Shown here piece by piece: positions 1 through 7,274 of a stretch of 33,084 nt of DNA. The DNA is from Myxococcota bacterium. Lineage in GTDB: Bacteria; Myxococcota_A; UBA796; UBA2385. The stretch spans positions 1 through 33,084 of the forward strand of contig JAKLKF010000046.1 in the NCBI GenBank assembly GCA_023150805.1. Direction: 5' to 3'. The notes beneath the pieces are model-generated. The model was given only the letters and a program-made list of their open reading frames with translations, was not told the origin of the DNA and made no database searches. Both the position numbers and the translations under genes were made by a program. Numbering within the stretch: position 1 is the first letter of the stretch; each line of letters opens with the position of its first letter.

Positions 1-490
1 CTTCGTCCGTCCAGCGCAGGCCCGCGATGATGGTCCAGGCCTCGGCGAGATCGAACTCCACCTGGCCGAACACGTCCCAGGAGTCGGTCTGCTGGATGTA
101 GTCGGCGTCCATGCGCACGAAACCGATGGTATCGGTGTTGAGGTCATAGGCGCCGTCTACCTCGTTGTCGAAGTAGTAGACGCCGGCGAGCCAGCGCAGC
201 CGCTCGGCCTCGCCCGCCACGCGCACGCCCGCGCGGGCCAGGCCACGACGGATCCGCCGCGGGTTGCTGTCGAAGGTGCGGGCGGCCCGCCGGACGCCTT
301 GCAGGCGGGCGATGCGCACCGCCTCGGGCCACCAGGGCTCGTCCTGGACCGGGCCCCCCTGGGTGGACTGGTTGAGCGCCTCCACGACGCGGGACGGGTC
401 CACCTTGTAGGCCGCGGCGACGTCGACCAGGGGCAGATCCACCAGCGCCTCGATCAGCTCGGGCCACCAGGCCTGTTCACGCAGGCTCAT
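1..490 (-). CDS. HTH-like repeat region joined to TonB-dependent receptor barrel fragment (partial)
   Basis: The frame opens with ATG at 490 after a GGAGAGATGGGA Shine-Dalgarno-like stretch and stays open to the window edge, giving 163 visible residues. Residues 1-93 hold two related segments, each starting with WWPE (about 8-43 and 53-93), with Arg-rich predicted helices ending in RIRRGLARAGVRV. They look like small helix-turn-helix units. From about residue 96 the sequence changes to LRWLAGVYYFDNEVDG and then FGQVEFDLAEAWTIIAGLRW, typical of the beta-barrel of TonB-dependent outer-membrane receptors. No signal peptide, TonB box or plug domain precedes the barrel part, so the product could not be exported in the normal way. 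Codon use is similar on both sides of the join. It may be a real fusion, a gene remnant or an assembly chimera near a contig end. The parts are fairly clear; the meaning of the join is not. Confidence 0.6.
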   Translation of the reverse strand, partial: MSLREQAWWPELIEALVDLPLVDVAAAYKVDPSRVVEALNQSTQGGPVQDEPWWPEAVRIARLQGVRRAARTFDSNPRRIRRGLARAGVRVAGEAERLRWLAGVYYFDNEVDGAYDLNTDTIGFVRMDADYIQQTDSWDVFGQVEFDLAEAWTIIAGLRWTDE

Positions 491-563
491 TCCCATCTCT
501 CCGGTGATGTTGCCCCCCCCGGGGCCACACAGCGCACCCGCCGGGCCGGTGCGGACACCGGGC

Positions 564-1244
564 TCAGCGGGGGCGCGCTGCGCGGGGCACCTCGTAGTGC
601 AGGAACAGCTCGTCGTCCACCCTGCGGACGCTCCGCAGGCGCAGGTCGACGATCCGGTCCGCGGGCAGCCCCTCTCCGTCCAGCGGCGTGGGCGCGCGGG
701 CGCCGCCGATCAGCTTGGGCGCCAGGGTCAGGAAGACCTCGTCCAGGCGGCCCGCGGAGAGCACGGAGAAGATCAGGTCCCCTCCCCCCTCGACCAGGAC
801 CGAGCGACAGCCCAGGGCCTGCAGCTCGTCGAGGACCCAGGTGACGTCGGGCTCCGCGCGGGTGCGCACCTCCGCGCCGAAGCGCTCCCGGTGGGCCGCC
901 GCGTCCAGCCCGGGCGGGCCGAAGACCACCAGCCGCACGCGGGGATCGGGCCAGCGACCGGGTCGGGCGCGCGCGCCGAGCAGGCCCGAGCGGGTCAACA
1001 CGGCGTTGACCACGGGGCCGGCGCGGCAGGCCGGCGGATCGCCGGGCCGCAGGTCGGCGGGATCCTCGACCAGCGGCAGGGGCCAGTTGCGGAAGGTCTG
1101 GCCCCCGACCAGCACGGCGTCGGCCTGGGCGCGCAGGACGCTCATGAAGCGCCGGTCCTCGGCCGAGCCGATCGCGACGTGGTCGTGGGCGACGGTGCCC
1201 AGCTTGCCGTCGGCGCTCATCGCGCTGTTGGAGAACACCCGCAT
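564..1244 (-). CDS. RibD C-terminal / dihydrofolate-reductase-like reductase
   Basis: A 226-residue stand-alone protein of the RibD C-terminal (DHFR-like) fold, which reduces pyrimidine or pterin intermediates with NAD(P)H. Family marks are SAMSADGKLG near the N-terminus, ADAVLVGGQTFR, and the nucleotide-binding LVEGGGDLIFS near residue 165. There is no deaminase domain, so it is not a full bifunctional RibD. The ATG at 1244 is chosen because GGAGGA lies 10 nt upstream and the start falls just before the conserved N-terminal strand; the frame continues upstream without family similarity. It lies 59 bp downstream of folB on the same strand, so the two are probably co-transcribed. The neighbour suggests a pterin/folate role, but riboflavin synthesis is equally compatible with the fold. 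The fold is confident; the substrate is not. Confidence 0.82.
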   Translation of the reverse strand: MRVFSNSAMSADGKLGTVAHDHVAIGSAEDRRFMSVLRAQADAVLVGGQTFRNWPLPLVEDPADLRPGDPPACRAGPVVNAVLTRSGLLGARARPGRWPDPRVRLVVFGPPGLDAAAHRERFGAEVRTRAEPDVTWVLDELQALGCRSVLVEGGGDLIFSVLSAGRLDEVFLTLAPKLIGGARAPTPLDGEGLPADRIVDLRLRSVRRVDDELFLHYEVPRAARPR

Positions 1245-1303
1245 GGGGGACGGGTCCTCCGGCCCGGCCGGGCGGGGCGGGGTGGCCGCGGGCCGCGGCG
1301 GGC

Positions 1304-1771
1304 TCAGCGGTCGCCCCGGGCCGCGGCCAGCGCGTCCTCGTCGATGCCCTCGAAGTCGGCAGGCGTGCGCCAGCACTCGACGGCGACGCCGCCGACGTTG
1401 GGCATGTCGAAGGGCAGCTTGTCCACGCGCACCCGCACCCGGCTGACCGGGAAGCGGCCGCAGATCAGGCGCGCGATGTCCTCGGCCAGCGCCTCGATCA
1501 GGCGCCACTCCCGGCCGTCCACCAGCTCCTGGATGGCCTTGTTGATCTCGTAGTAGTCGACCAGGTCGCGCGCGCGGTCCCGCAGCGCGGACTCCCGCCA
1601 GGCGGTCTCGGCCTCGAAGTCCACGCTGACGCGCTGGCGGATGTGGCGCTCGTAGGCGTGGAAGCCGATGCGGCAGTCGTAGGAGAAGCCGCGGCCGTGG
1701 ACCCGGTCGGCCGGCCCGTCCACGGCGCGGGCGACGGGGAGGGCGGGCTGCTTGGGGTCGGGGGGGGTCAT
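1304..1771 (-). CDS. folB: Dihydroneopterin aldolase
   Basis: A 155-residue FolB-family protein, which converts 7,8-dihydroneopterin to 6-hydroxymethyl-dihydropterin in cytoplasmic folate synthesis. The family core begins near residue 28 with the CRIGFHAYER segment (E41), continues through DYYEI (Y74) and LIEALAEDIA (E93), and ends in VRVRVDKLPFDMPN, where K118 matches the conserved lysine. The protein is longer than the usual ~120 residues because of a Pro/Ala-rich N-terminal tail of about 25 residues with no recognisable motif. The ATG at 1771 follows GAGGAGACC. A later start would remove the tail but no good alternative ribosome site is seen. It is the first gene of a probable two-gene unit with the RibD-like reductase. 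A GGGCTAACCC motif at 1806-1815 upstream may be part of its promoter. Confidence 0.85.
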   Translation of the reverse strand: MTPPDPKQPALPVARAVDGPADRVHGRGFSYDCRIGFHAYERHIRQRVSVDFEAETAWRESALRDRARDLVDYYEINKAIQELVDGREWRLIEALAEDIARLICGRFPVSRVRVRVDKLPFDMPNVGGVAVECWRTPADFEGIDEDALAAARGDR

Positions 1772-1944
1772 GGTCTCCTCGGGGCGATGCGAGCGGGCAG
1801 GGCCAGGGTTAGCCCGGGAGGGTCCACGGTCCCACCCCCGCTCCGCACGACCCCCTCTGGCGGTCGACCCGCGTTGCGCTAGGCTGCCACGGCTTCCCCC
1901 TCCTCTCGCCCCCCGCCCCACCCTCCCCCCTCCGGAGCCACCCC
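1772..1944. promoter_or_regulatory. Divergent promoter region between folB and the B12-radical SAM gene
   Basis: This 173-bp gap separates two divergent genes. On the plus strand GCTAGGCT at 1878-1885 resembles a GC-rich -10 element, with a poor -35 candidate CTGGCG at 1857-1862 (17-nt spacer). On the minus strand GGGCTAACCC at 1806-1815 is the best candidate for folB. The stretch 1890-1940 is almost pure pyrimidine on the plus strand, an unstructured leader ending in a CCGGAG ribosome site before the ATG at 1945. Assignments are by eye. Confidence 0.4.
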
Positions 1945-3432
1945 ATGCGCGTGATGGTGACCTACCCCCCGCTGGACTCCAGCAAGGGCAGCCCGATGCT
2001 CACCCAGAACCGCCAGTTCCAGTGGTTCCACGAGCCGAGCTACCTCTACCCCTGCGTCCCGGCGTCGGCGGCCACCCTGCTCAAGGAGCGGGGCCACCAG
2101 GTGGTGTGGAACGACTGCATCGCGGAGCAGAAGGACTGGTCGCAGTTCGTCCGCCTGCTGACCGACTTCCAGCCCGAAGTCATCGCGATGGAGACGAAGA
2201 GCCCCGTCGTGCGCCAGCACTGGCAGCTCATCGACCGGATGAAGGAGCTGGTGCCGGGCGTCAAGGTGGTGATGTTCGGCGACCACATCGCCGGCAACCC
2301 CATCGAGAGCATGCAGAAGTCCAAGGTCGACTTCTGCATCACGGGCGGCGACTACGACTTCTCGCTGGAGAACATCGTCGACCACCTCTCCAAGGGCGAC
2401 GCGCTCAAGTGCGGCCTGTACTACCGCACCGAGGACGGCGGCTGGGACACGACCGGGCCGTACAAGCCCTGGGGCAAGCTCGTCGACCTGCCCTGGATGG
2501 ACCGCGACCTGACCAACGCGCACCTGTACTTCGAGAAGTGGAAGAAGCGCCTGCCTTTCCTGTGGACGATGGCCGGCCGCGACTGCCCCTACGGCAAGTG
2601 CACCTTCTGCTCGTGGACGGTGACCTACCCGCAGTTCTCGGTCGTGCCGCCCGAGCACCTGGCCAGCGAGATGGAGATGCTCATCCAGCGCTACGGCGCC
2701 AAGAACATCTTCGACGACACGGGCGCCCTGCCCGGCGGCAACTGGCTGACCCGCCTGTGCACCGAGATGATCGACCGCAAGATCAACGAAGAGGTCATCT
2801 TCGACTGCAACTTCCGCTTCGACTACTTCACGCCCAAGAACTGCGAGCTGATGAAGAAGGCGGGCTTCCGCAAGCTGATCCTGGGCATCGAGTCGGCCAG
2901 CGAGCGCACGATCGACATCCTGGACAAGTCGCTGACCAAGGAGCAGATCATCGAGGGCTGCAAGATGGCGACCAAGGCCGGCCTGCAGCCGCACCTGACG
3001 CTGATGGTGGGCTACCCCTGGGAGACGCGCGAGGACGCCTACGAGACGCTCAAGCTCGCGAAGTACCTGATGCACAACGGCCTGGCCCACCACCTGCAGG
3101 CCACGGTCGTCATGCCCTACCCGGGCACGCCGCTCTTCGACCTGTGCCAGCGCAACGGCTGGATCCGCTTCGAGGAGACGGCGTACGAGCGCTACGACAT
3201 GACCGAGCCCGTCTGCGTCCTGACCGACATGGACGAGGAGGAGGTCGTGCGCATGGCCGGGCAGTTCTACAAGCTGTTCCTGCACCCGAAGTTCCTGTCC
3301 CACCAGCTGCGGCACCTCAACAGCCTGGAGGACCTGGACTACATGACCCGCGGCGCCAAGGCGATCTGGGGTCACATCAAGGACTTCGCGCAGATCCGGG
3401 CCTGGGACGAGAGCCACGCCCAGGCGAAGTAG
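1945..3432 (+). CDS. B12-binding-domain radical SAM protein with CX4CX2C cluster motif
   Basis: A 495-residue protein with an N-terminal cobalamin-binding-like Rossmann region (about 1-160, beginning MRVMVTYPPL) and a radical SAM domain (about 205-430), followed by a short helical C-terminus. The cluster cysteines are C214, C219 and C222 in DCPYGKCTFCSW, which is CX4CX2C instead of the usual CX3CX2C. Later radical SAM features are present: a Gly-rich LILGIESASERT strand, LMVGYPWET and VVMPYPGTPLF. No DXHXXG motif is seen in the B12 region. The ATG at 1945 follows CCGGAGCCACCCC. The gene stands alone, divergent from folB and convergent with the next gene. Relatives often methylate or rearrange unactivated carbons in lipids or natural products, but nothing here identifies a substrate. 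Confidence 0.88.
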   Translation: MRVMVTYPPLDSSKGSPMLTQNRQFQWFHEPSYLYPCVPASAATLLKERGHQVVWNDCIAEQKDWSQFVRLLTDFQPEVIAMETKSPVVRQHWQLIDRMKELVPGVKVVMFGDHIAGNPIESMQKSKVDFCITGGDYDFSLENIVDHLSKGDALKCGLYYRTEDGGWDTTGPYKPWGKLVDLPWMDRDLTNAHLYFEKWKKRLPFLWTMAGRDCPYGKCTFCSWTVTYPQFSVVPPEHLASEMEMLIQRYGAKNIFDDTGALPGGNWLTRLCTEMIDRKINEEVIFDCNFRFDYFTPKNCELMKKAGFRKLILGIESASERTIDILDKSLTKEQIIEGCKMATKAGLQPHLTLMVGYPWETREDAYETLKLAKYLMHNGLAHHLQATVVMPYPGTPLFDLCQRNGWIRFEETAYERYDMTEPVCVLTDMDEEEVVRMAGQFYKLFLHPKFLSHQLRHLNSLEDLDYMTRGAKAIWGHIKDFAQIRAWDESHAQAK

Positions 3433-3451
3433 CGGCGCGGCGGGCGCTCCG

Positions 3452-4480
3452 TCAGGGCACGATGGTGGCGGTCCACGCGGGCGCCACCCGGACCTGGAGC
3501 GTGGCCTGCACCGCGTCGGTCCGGCCCGTCTGGCCGACGCGCAGGCCCTGGAGCTCGCGCCCGACGCAGTCGGCGAGCTGCTGCCGGTCGGCGGGGGACG
3601 GGGTCACGCGCAGGCTGCGGGCCTCGCCGTCCGCGGGCAGCAGGGCCTCGACCTGCAGCGAGACGGGCGCCCAGCGGCCGGCGCGCACCTCGTCGAGCGC
3701 GCAGGCGGCGCCAGCCAGGCCCTGGCGGACGGCCACCGTCCAGGCCACCTCCAGGCGGCGGTCACCGGCTCCGGAGCCGGGATCTCCGACCGTGACCTGC
3801 GCGCCGTCGGCCAGGTGGTCCTGCACCACCGGCGCGCCGGTGCTGGCGGCGGGGGCCGGCTCGGCCCGCAGGCGCAGGAAGATGCTGCCGTCGGGGCTGC
3901 CGGCGGGCAGGCTGGCGCGGCCCAGCTCCTCGGCGATGCAGCGCGCGACGTCGGCGTCGGGCAGCGAGGCCTGGTGCACCGCGACCCCCGCGACCCGGCC
4001 CCCCGCCACCTCCAGGGTCAGGTCGACCAGGCCCTCCAGGCGCACGTCCTCGTCGACGCCGGCGCGGTAGCAGGCCTCGGCGAAGGGCAGGCGCGCGGCG
4101 ATGGCCTCGGCGTCCCCCGCGGCGGCGGGGCCGGGCAGGCCCTGGGCGGTGACGCGGTGGGGACCGGCGAGCAGCCACACCCGGGGGACGCTGGAGAGCA
4201 GGGCCAGCTCGACGTGACGGCCGAGCATGCGGCCGATGCCCTGGGCGCCCAGGCAGCCCTCGGACACGCCCAGGGAGCAGGCGCGCTGGTAGGCGTCTCG
4301 CGCCGCCTCCACGTCGACGGGCAGCCCCACGCCGGTCCGCGCCCGGGCCAGGGCCAGGCAGTCCTCGGCCCGGCCGGCCTCGCAGCCGGCCTGGAGCGCG
4401 ACCGGATCGAGGGCGGCGGCGGCGCCCGGCAGGACGGAGGCGGACAGCAGGGCGAGGAAGAGCGGGGGTCCGATGCGCAT
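3452..4480 (-). CDS. Periplasmic Sel1-like / AgmX-PglI C-terminal domain protein
   Basis: A 342-residue exported protein with a signal peptide (MRIGPPLFLALLSASVLPG, cleavage near AAA-LD). Residues 25-75 look like a Sel1-type helical repeat with paired cysteines (GCEAGRAEDCLALA and AYQRACSLGVSEGCLG). Two regions near 150-210 and 245-340 resemble the AgmX/PglI C-terminal module of myxobacteria: a cysteine before a beta-rich stretch with LEGLVDLTLEVAGG and then a second cysteine in VARCIAEELGRA. That module is TonB-like in fold and is typical of Myxococcota envelope and motility proteins. The ATG at 4480 starts the signal peptide; the frame extends upstream without export features. GGTTAGGC at 4489-4496 ends 8 nt before the ATG and no Shine-Dalgarno sequence is visible, so the mRNA may be leaderless. 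Function unknown. Confidence 0.75.
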   Translation of the reverse strand: MRIGPPLFLALLSASVLPGAAAALDPVALQAGCEAGRAEDCLALARARTGVGLPVDVEAARDAYQRACSLGVSEGCLGAQGIGRMLGRHVELALLSSVPRVWLLAGPHRVTAQGLPGPAAAGDAEAIAARLPFAEACYRAGVDEDVRLEGLVDLTLEVAGGRVAGVAVHQASLPDADVARCIAEELGRASLPAGSPDGSIFLRLRAEPAPAASTGAPVVQDHLADGAQVTVGDPGSGAGDRRLEVAWTVAVRQGLAGAACALDEVRAGRWAPVSLQVEALLPADGEARSLRVTPSPADRQQLADCVGRELQGLRVGQTGRTDAVQATLQVRVAPAWTATIVP

Positions 4481-4569
4481 GGCGCGGCGCCTAACCCTCG
4501 CCGGCGTCGGCCGGGTCGGCCGCTCCGGCTCCCCCGCGGTAGGCTGCCCCACCTCGCAGGAGCGCGCCC
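4481..4569. promoter_or_regulatory. Divergent promoter region of the AgmX-like gene and pfkA
   Basis: An 89-bp gap between divergent starts. The minus strand shows GGTTAGGC at 4489-4496, 8 nt from the ATG at 4480. The plus strand shows GGTAGGCT at 4538-4545, 24 nt before the pfkA start. Both match the TA-containing motif seen upstream of many genes in the window. No convincing -35 elements were found. Confidence 0.4.
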
Positions 4570-5661
4570 ATGGCCACCCATCGCATCGGCATCATGACCG
4601 GAGGCGGCGACGCCCCCGGCCTCAACGCGGTGATCCGCGCCGTGGTGAAGTACGCCGTCGGCGAGCTGCACTGGCAGGTCGTCGGCATCGAGGACGCCTT
4701 CAACGGCCTGCTGGAGCACCCCCGGCGGCTGCAGGACCTGACGCCCAAGAGCTGCAAGGGGCTCCTGCCGCAGGGAGGCACGATCCTCGGCACCACGAAC
4801 AAGGGCGACCCCTTCGCCTGGCCCGACGGGAACGGGGGCGTGCGCGACCGCTCGGCCGAGCTGGCCGAGGCGATCCGGGAGGAGGGCCTGGAGGGGATCA
4901 TCTCGATCGGCGGCGACGGCAGCCAGGCCATCGGCTGGCGCCTGATGCAGGAGCAGGGCGTCCCGATCGTGGGCGTGCCCAAGACCATCGACAACGACCT
5001 GGCCGCCACCGACTTCACCTTCGGCTTCTGGAGCGCGGTCGAGGTGGCGACCGAGGCGCTCGATCGCCTGCACACCACGGCCGACGCGCACGACCGGGTG
5101 ATGCTGCTGGAGGTGATGGGCCGCACCGCCGGCTGGATCGCCCTGTACGCCGGGGTGGCCGGCGGGGCCGACGTCATCACGCTGCCCGAGATCGACTACG
5201 ACCCCGAGCGGATCTGCGCCAAGATCCAGCAGCGCAAGGACCGCGGCCGCAACTTCACCCTCATCGTCGTGGCCGAGGGCTCGACCCCCGCCACGGGCGA
5301 GGCGCTGCCCTCCGCTCGCCGCCACGGCCGGGGCCACATCGTCGCGGGCGGCGCGGCGCAGACCCTGGCCCAGCACATCACCGAGCGCCTGCACGTCGAG
5401 ACGCGCGTCACCGTGCTCGGCCACCTGCAGCGCGGGGGCAGCCCCGTGCCCTTCGACCGGGTGCTGGCCACCCGCTTCGGTGTGCGGGCGGTGGAGCTGA
5501 TCGAGCAGGGTCGCTGGGGCCGGATGGTCCGGCTGCGGGACGGGATGATCACCGACGTGCCGCTGGCCGAGGTGGCCCGCGACCCGCGGATCGTCAGCCT
5601 GGACCACCCCCTCTTCGACGCGGCCCGCAAGGTGGGCATCGAGTTCGGCGCCGCGCTGTGA
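4570..5661 (+). CDS. pfkA: 6-phosphofructokinase (ATP type, long bacterial form)
   Basis: A 363-residue phosphofructokinase that phosphorylates fructose 6-phosphate to the 1,6-bisphosphate in glycolysis. Motifs in order are GGGDAPGLN (11-19), GTTNKGDP (74-81), IGGDGS (113-118), PKTIDNDL (137-144) with catalytic D141, and GRTAGW (184-189). G117 at the position that discriminates phosphate donors favours ATP; pyrophosphate enzymes have Asp there. K138 replaces the Gly of E. coli PfkA, a Gly/Lys pairing known from long actinobacterial and plant-type ATP enzymes, so donor choice is likely ATP but not proven. The ATG at 4570 follows CAGGAGCGCGCCC. It is probably a single-gene unit: a hairpin lies immediately downstream and the next gene has its own promoter-like motif. 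Confidence 0.92.
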   Translation: MATHRIGIMTGGGDAPGLNAVIRAVVKYAVGELHWQVVGIEDAFNGLLEHPRRLQDLTPKSCKGLLPQGGTILGTTNKGDPFAWPDGNGGVRDRSAELAEAIREEGLEGIISIGGDGSQAIGWRLMQEQGVPIVGVPKTIDNDLAATDFTFGFWSAVEVATEALDRLHTTADAHDRVMLLEVMGRTAGWIALYAGVAGGADVITLPEIDYDPERICAKIQQRKDRGRNFTLIVVAEGSTPATGEALPSARRHGRGHIVAGGAAQTLAQHITERLHVETRVTVLGHLQRGGSPVPFDRVLATRFGVRAVELIEQGRWGRMVRLRDGMITDVPLAEVARDPRIVSLDHPLFDAARKVGIEFGAAL

Positions 5662-5666
5662 GGTGC

Positions 5667-5690
5667 CCCCGCGGCGAGCGACCCGCGGGG
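5667..5690 (+). terminator. GC-rich hairpin just after pfkA
   Basis: CCCCGCGG and CCGCGGGG form a perfect 8-bp stem around an 8-nt loop, five bases after the pfkA stop codon. There is no run of T afterwards, so it would be an imperfect intrinsic terminator or a 3'-end stabilising hairpin. Confidence 0.45.
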
Positions 5691-5755
5691 ACTTCCACCC
5701 GCTCCGGGCGAGGCTAGGCTGGCGCAAGGGGAGGTCACCCCCTGGGAGGTCGGCC

Positions 5756-6421
5756 ATGCCGCAGGACGCGCGCGAGACGGTCGAGGGGGATGCCACGGCG
5801 GACCAGGCGACCCGCGCCTACGCCGAGCTGGGGGCCTTCGAGCGACACCTGGGCACCATCCAGGCGCGCTACCGCAGCATGGCGATGGCCTGGCTGCTCG
5901 CGACCGCCCTGGGCTCCGTCCACGTGCTCACGGCAGCCCACGTCGCCCTGGGCCTGCACCCGCTGCTGCTGCTCACCGGGGTCGGCGCGGTGGGCGCCCT
6001 GGGGCTGATCCTGCTGTGGAACCTGGACCTGATGGTCAGCAACCGCCTGCTCGACGCCGTGCTCATCGAGGCCCTGCGCCTGGAGCAGCGGCACGAGCAC
6101 CTGCCCGCGGTGCGCACCAACATGATGGCGCTCTACGGCGGCCGCGGCGTGCTGGAGCGGGTGTGGGCCTTCCACGCCGTGGCCATCTCGGCCTCGCTCC
6201 TGCTGGGTGGCCTGTCGATGACCGCGTGGACCGCCGAGCTGCGCCCCGACCTGGTGCCGTGGGTGGCGCTCGCCAGCCTGGCCGTGGTGGCCCTGACGCT
6301 GGCCAGCATGAAGGCCGCCACGGGCCACACGCGGCAGCTCCTGGGCAGCATCGCGCGCAGCACCCGCGCCGTCCAGGCCCGGCGGGAGCTCGAGGCCGCC
6401 CGCGAGGCGCAGCAGGCCTGA
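5756..6421 (+). CDS. Four-helix membrane protein of unknown function
   Basis: A 221-residue inner-membrane protein. Hydrophobic segments lie near residues 45-65 and 70-95 (ending GLILLWNLDLMV) and near 140-160 and 170-190, giving two helical hairpins separated by a charged cytoplasmic-like segment with LRLEQRHEHLPAVRTNMM. Both termini are charged and helical, and the C-terminus is an Arg/Glu/Ala-rich amphipathic helix. The ATG at 5756 follows GGGAGGTCGGCC; an in-frame extension upstream to 5663 lacks a ribosome site. GCTAGGCT at 5713-5720 is a likely -10 element. It converges with the YycJ-like hydrolase with only a 10-bp gap. I do not recognise the family. Confidence 0.65.
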   Translation: MPQDARETVEGDATADQATRAYAELGAFERHLGTIQARYRSMAMAWLLATALGSVHVLTAAHVALGLHPLLLLTGVGAVGALGLILLWNLDLMVSNRLLDAVLIEALRLEQRHEHLPAVRTNMMALYGGRGVLERVWAFHAVAISASLLLGGLSMTAWTAELRPDLVPWVALASLAVVALTLASMKAATGHTRQLLGSIARSTRAVQARRELEAAREAQQA

Positions 6422-6431
6422 GCTCGCCGGT

Positions 6432-7274
6432 TCAGCCGTCGCGCGCCGGCAGGGTGATCGGGGAGAGGGGGTCGCGGGGGCGCCCGAGGTGGACCTGGAC
6501 CCGGTCCTGGGCACCAGCCTCGGCCAGCACCCCGGCGGCGGCGGCCAGGGCCTTGGCGGGGGCGTTGTTCTGCTCGGAGAGGTGACCGAGCACGAGCTGG
6601 CGCAGCTCGGGGCCCAGGCCGCGGCGCAACAGCTCGGCCGCCTGGTCGTTGGAGAGGTGGCCGTGGCTGGAGCGGATGCGCTGCTTGAGGTGCCAGGGGT
6701 AGCTGCCGCCCATCAGCATCTCGAAGTCGTGGTTGAACTCGAGCACCGCGATCGACAGGCTGCGCAGCTTGTCCTCGACCAGGGTCGTGGGCCGCCCCAG
6801 GTCGGTGATGACGCCGACGTGGTGGCCGCCCAGCGCCACGCGCCAGGCCACCGGCTCGACGGTGTCGTGGGGCACCGGGAAGGCGTCGAGCACCAGGTGC
6901 TTGACCTGGATCGTGGCCCCCGAGTCGACCTGCTCCACCGCGGCCGGGGTCACGGCCGCCGTGAGCGCGGTGCGGGTCCCGCGGGTCATCAGGAAGGGCA
7001 CCCAGCGTCCGCGGTCCTTGTGCAGGCGGTCGCAGAGGACCCGGGCCGCGCCGACGTGGTCGACGTGCTCGTGGGTGATGAGCACCGCGTCGACGGGTGC
7101 ATCGCCCAGCCCCACCTCGGCCATGCGCTGCAGCACCTGCCGGGCCGAGATCCCGCAGTCGATGAGCACCCCGGCGTGCCCATCGCCGACGTAGGTGCAG
7201 TTGCCGCCCGAGCCGCTGGCCAGCACGGCCACCTGGATCTCGCGGCGGAAGAGGGGGACGGCGCTCGTGGGCAT
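6432..7274 (-). CDS. YycJ/WalJ-like metallo-beta-lactamase-fold hydrolase
   Basis: A 280-residue cytoplasmic MBL-fold protein. It begins with VAVLASGSGGNCTYV, the SGSxGN opening typical of the YycJ (WalJ) family. Metal ligands are visible: THEHVDH (H68, H70, D72, H73), VPHD (H136), ITDLG (D158) and a C-terminal GHLSN (H206). The family signatures EFNHDFEMLMGGSYPWHLK and RIRSSHGHLSN are well kept. Related proteins are 5'-3' exonuclease-like nucleases linked to DNA repair or cell-wall regulation; the reaction here is inferred from family only. GGTTAACC at 7282-7289 lies 7 nt before the ATG at 7274 and there is no clear Shine-Dalgarno sequence, so a leaderless mRNA is possible. Confidence 0.88.
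   Translation of the reverse strand: MPTSAVPLFRREIQVAVLASGSGGNCTYVGDGHAGVLIDCGISARQVLQRMAEVGLGDAPVDAVLITHEHVDHVGAARVLCDRLHKDRGRWVPFLMTRGTRTALTAAVTPAAVEQVDSGATIQVKHLVLDAFPVPHDTVEPVAWRVALGGHHVGVITDLGRPTTLVEDKLRSLSIAVLEFNHDFEMLMGGSYPWHLKQRIRSSHGHLSNDQAAELLRRGLGPELRQLVLGHLSEQNNAPAKALAAAAGVLAEAGAQDRVQVHLGRPRDPLSPITLPARDG

Noticed and set aside
3433..3451. Bidirectional terminator between the convergent radical SAM and AgmX-like genes
   Set aside because: Only 19 bp remain and no stem longer than four pairs was found.
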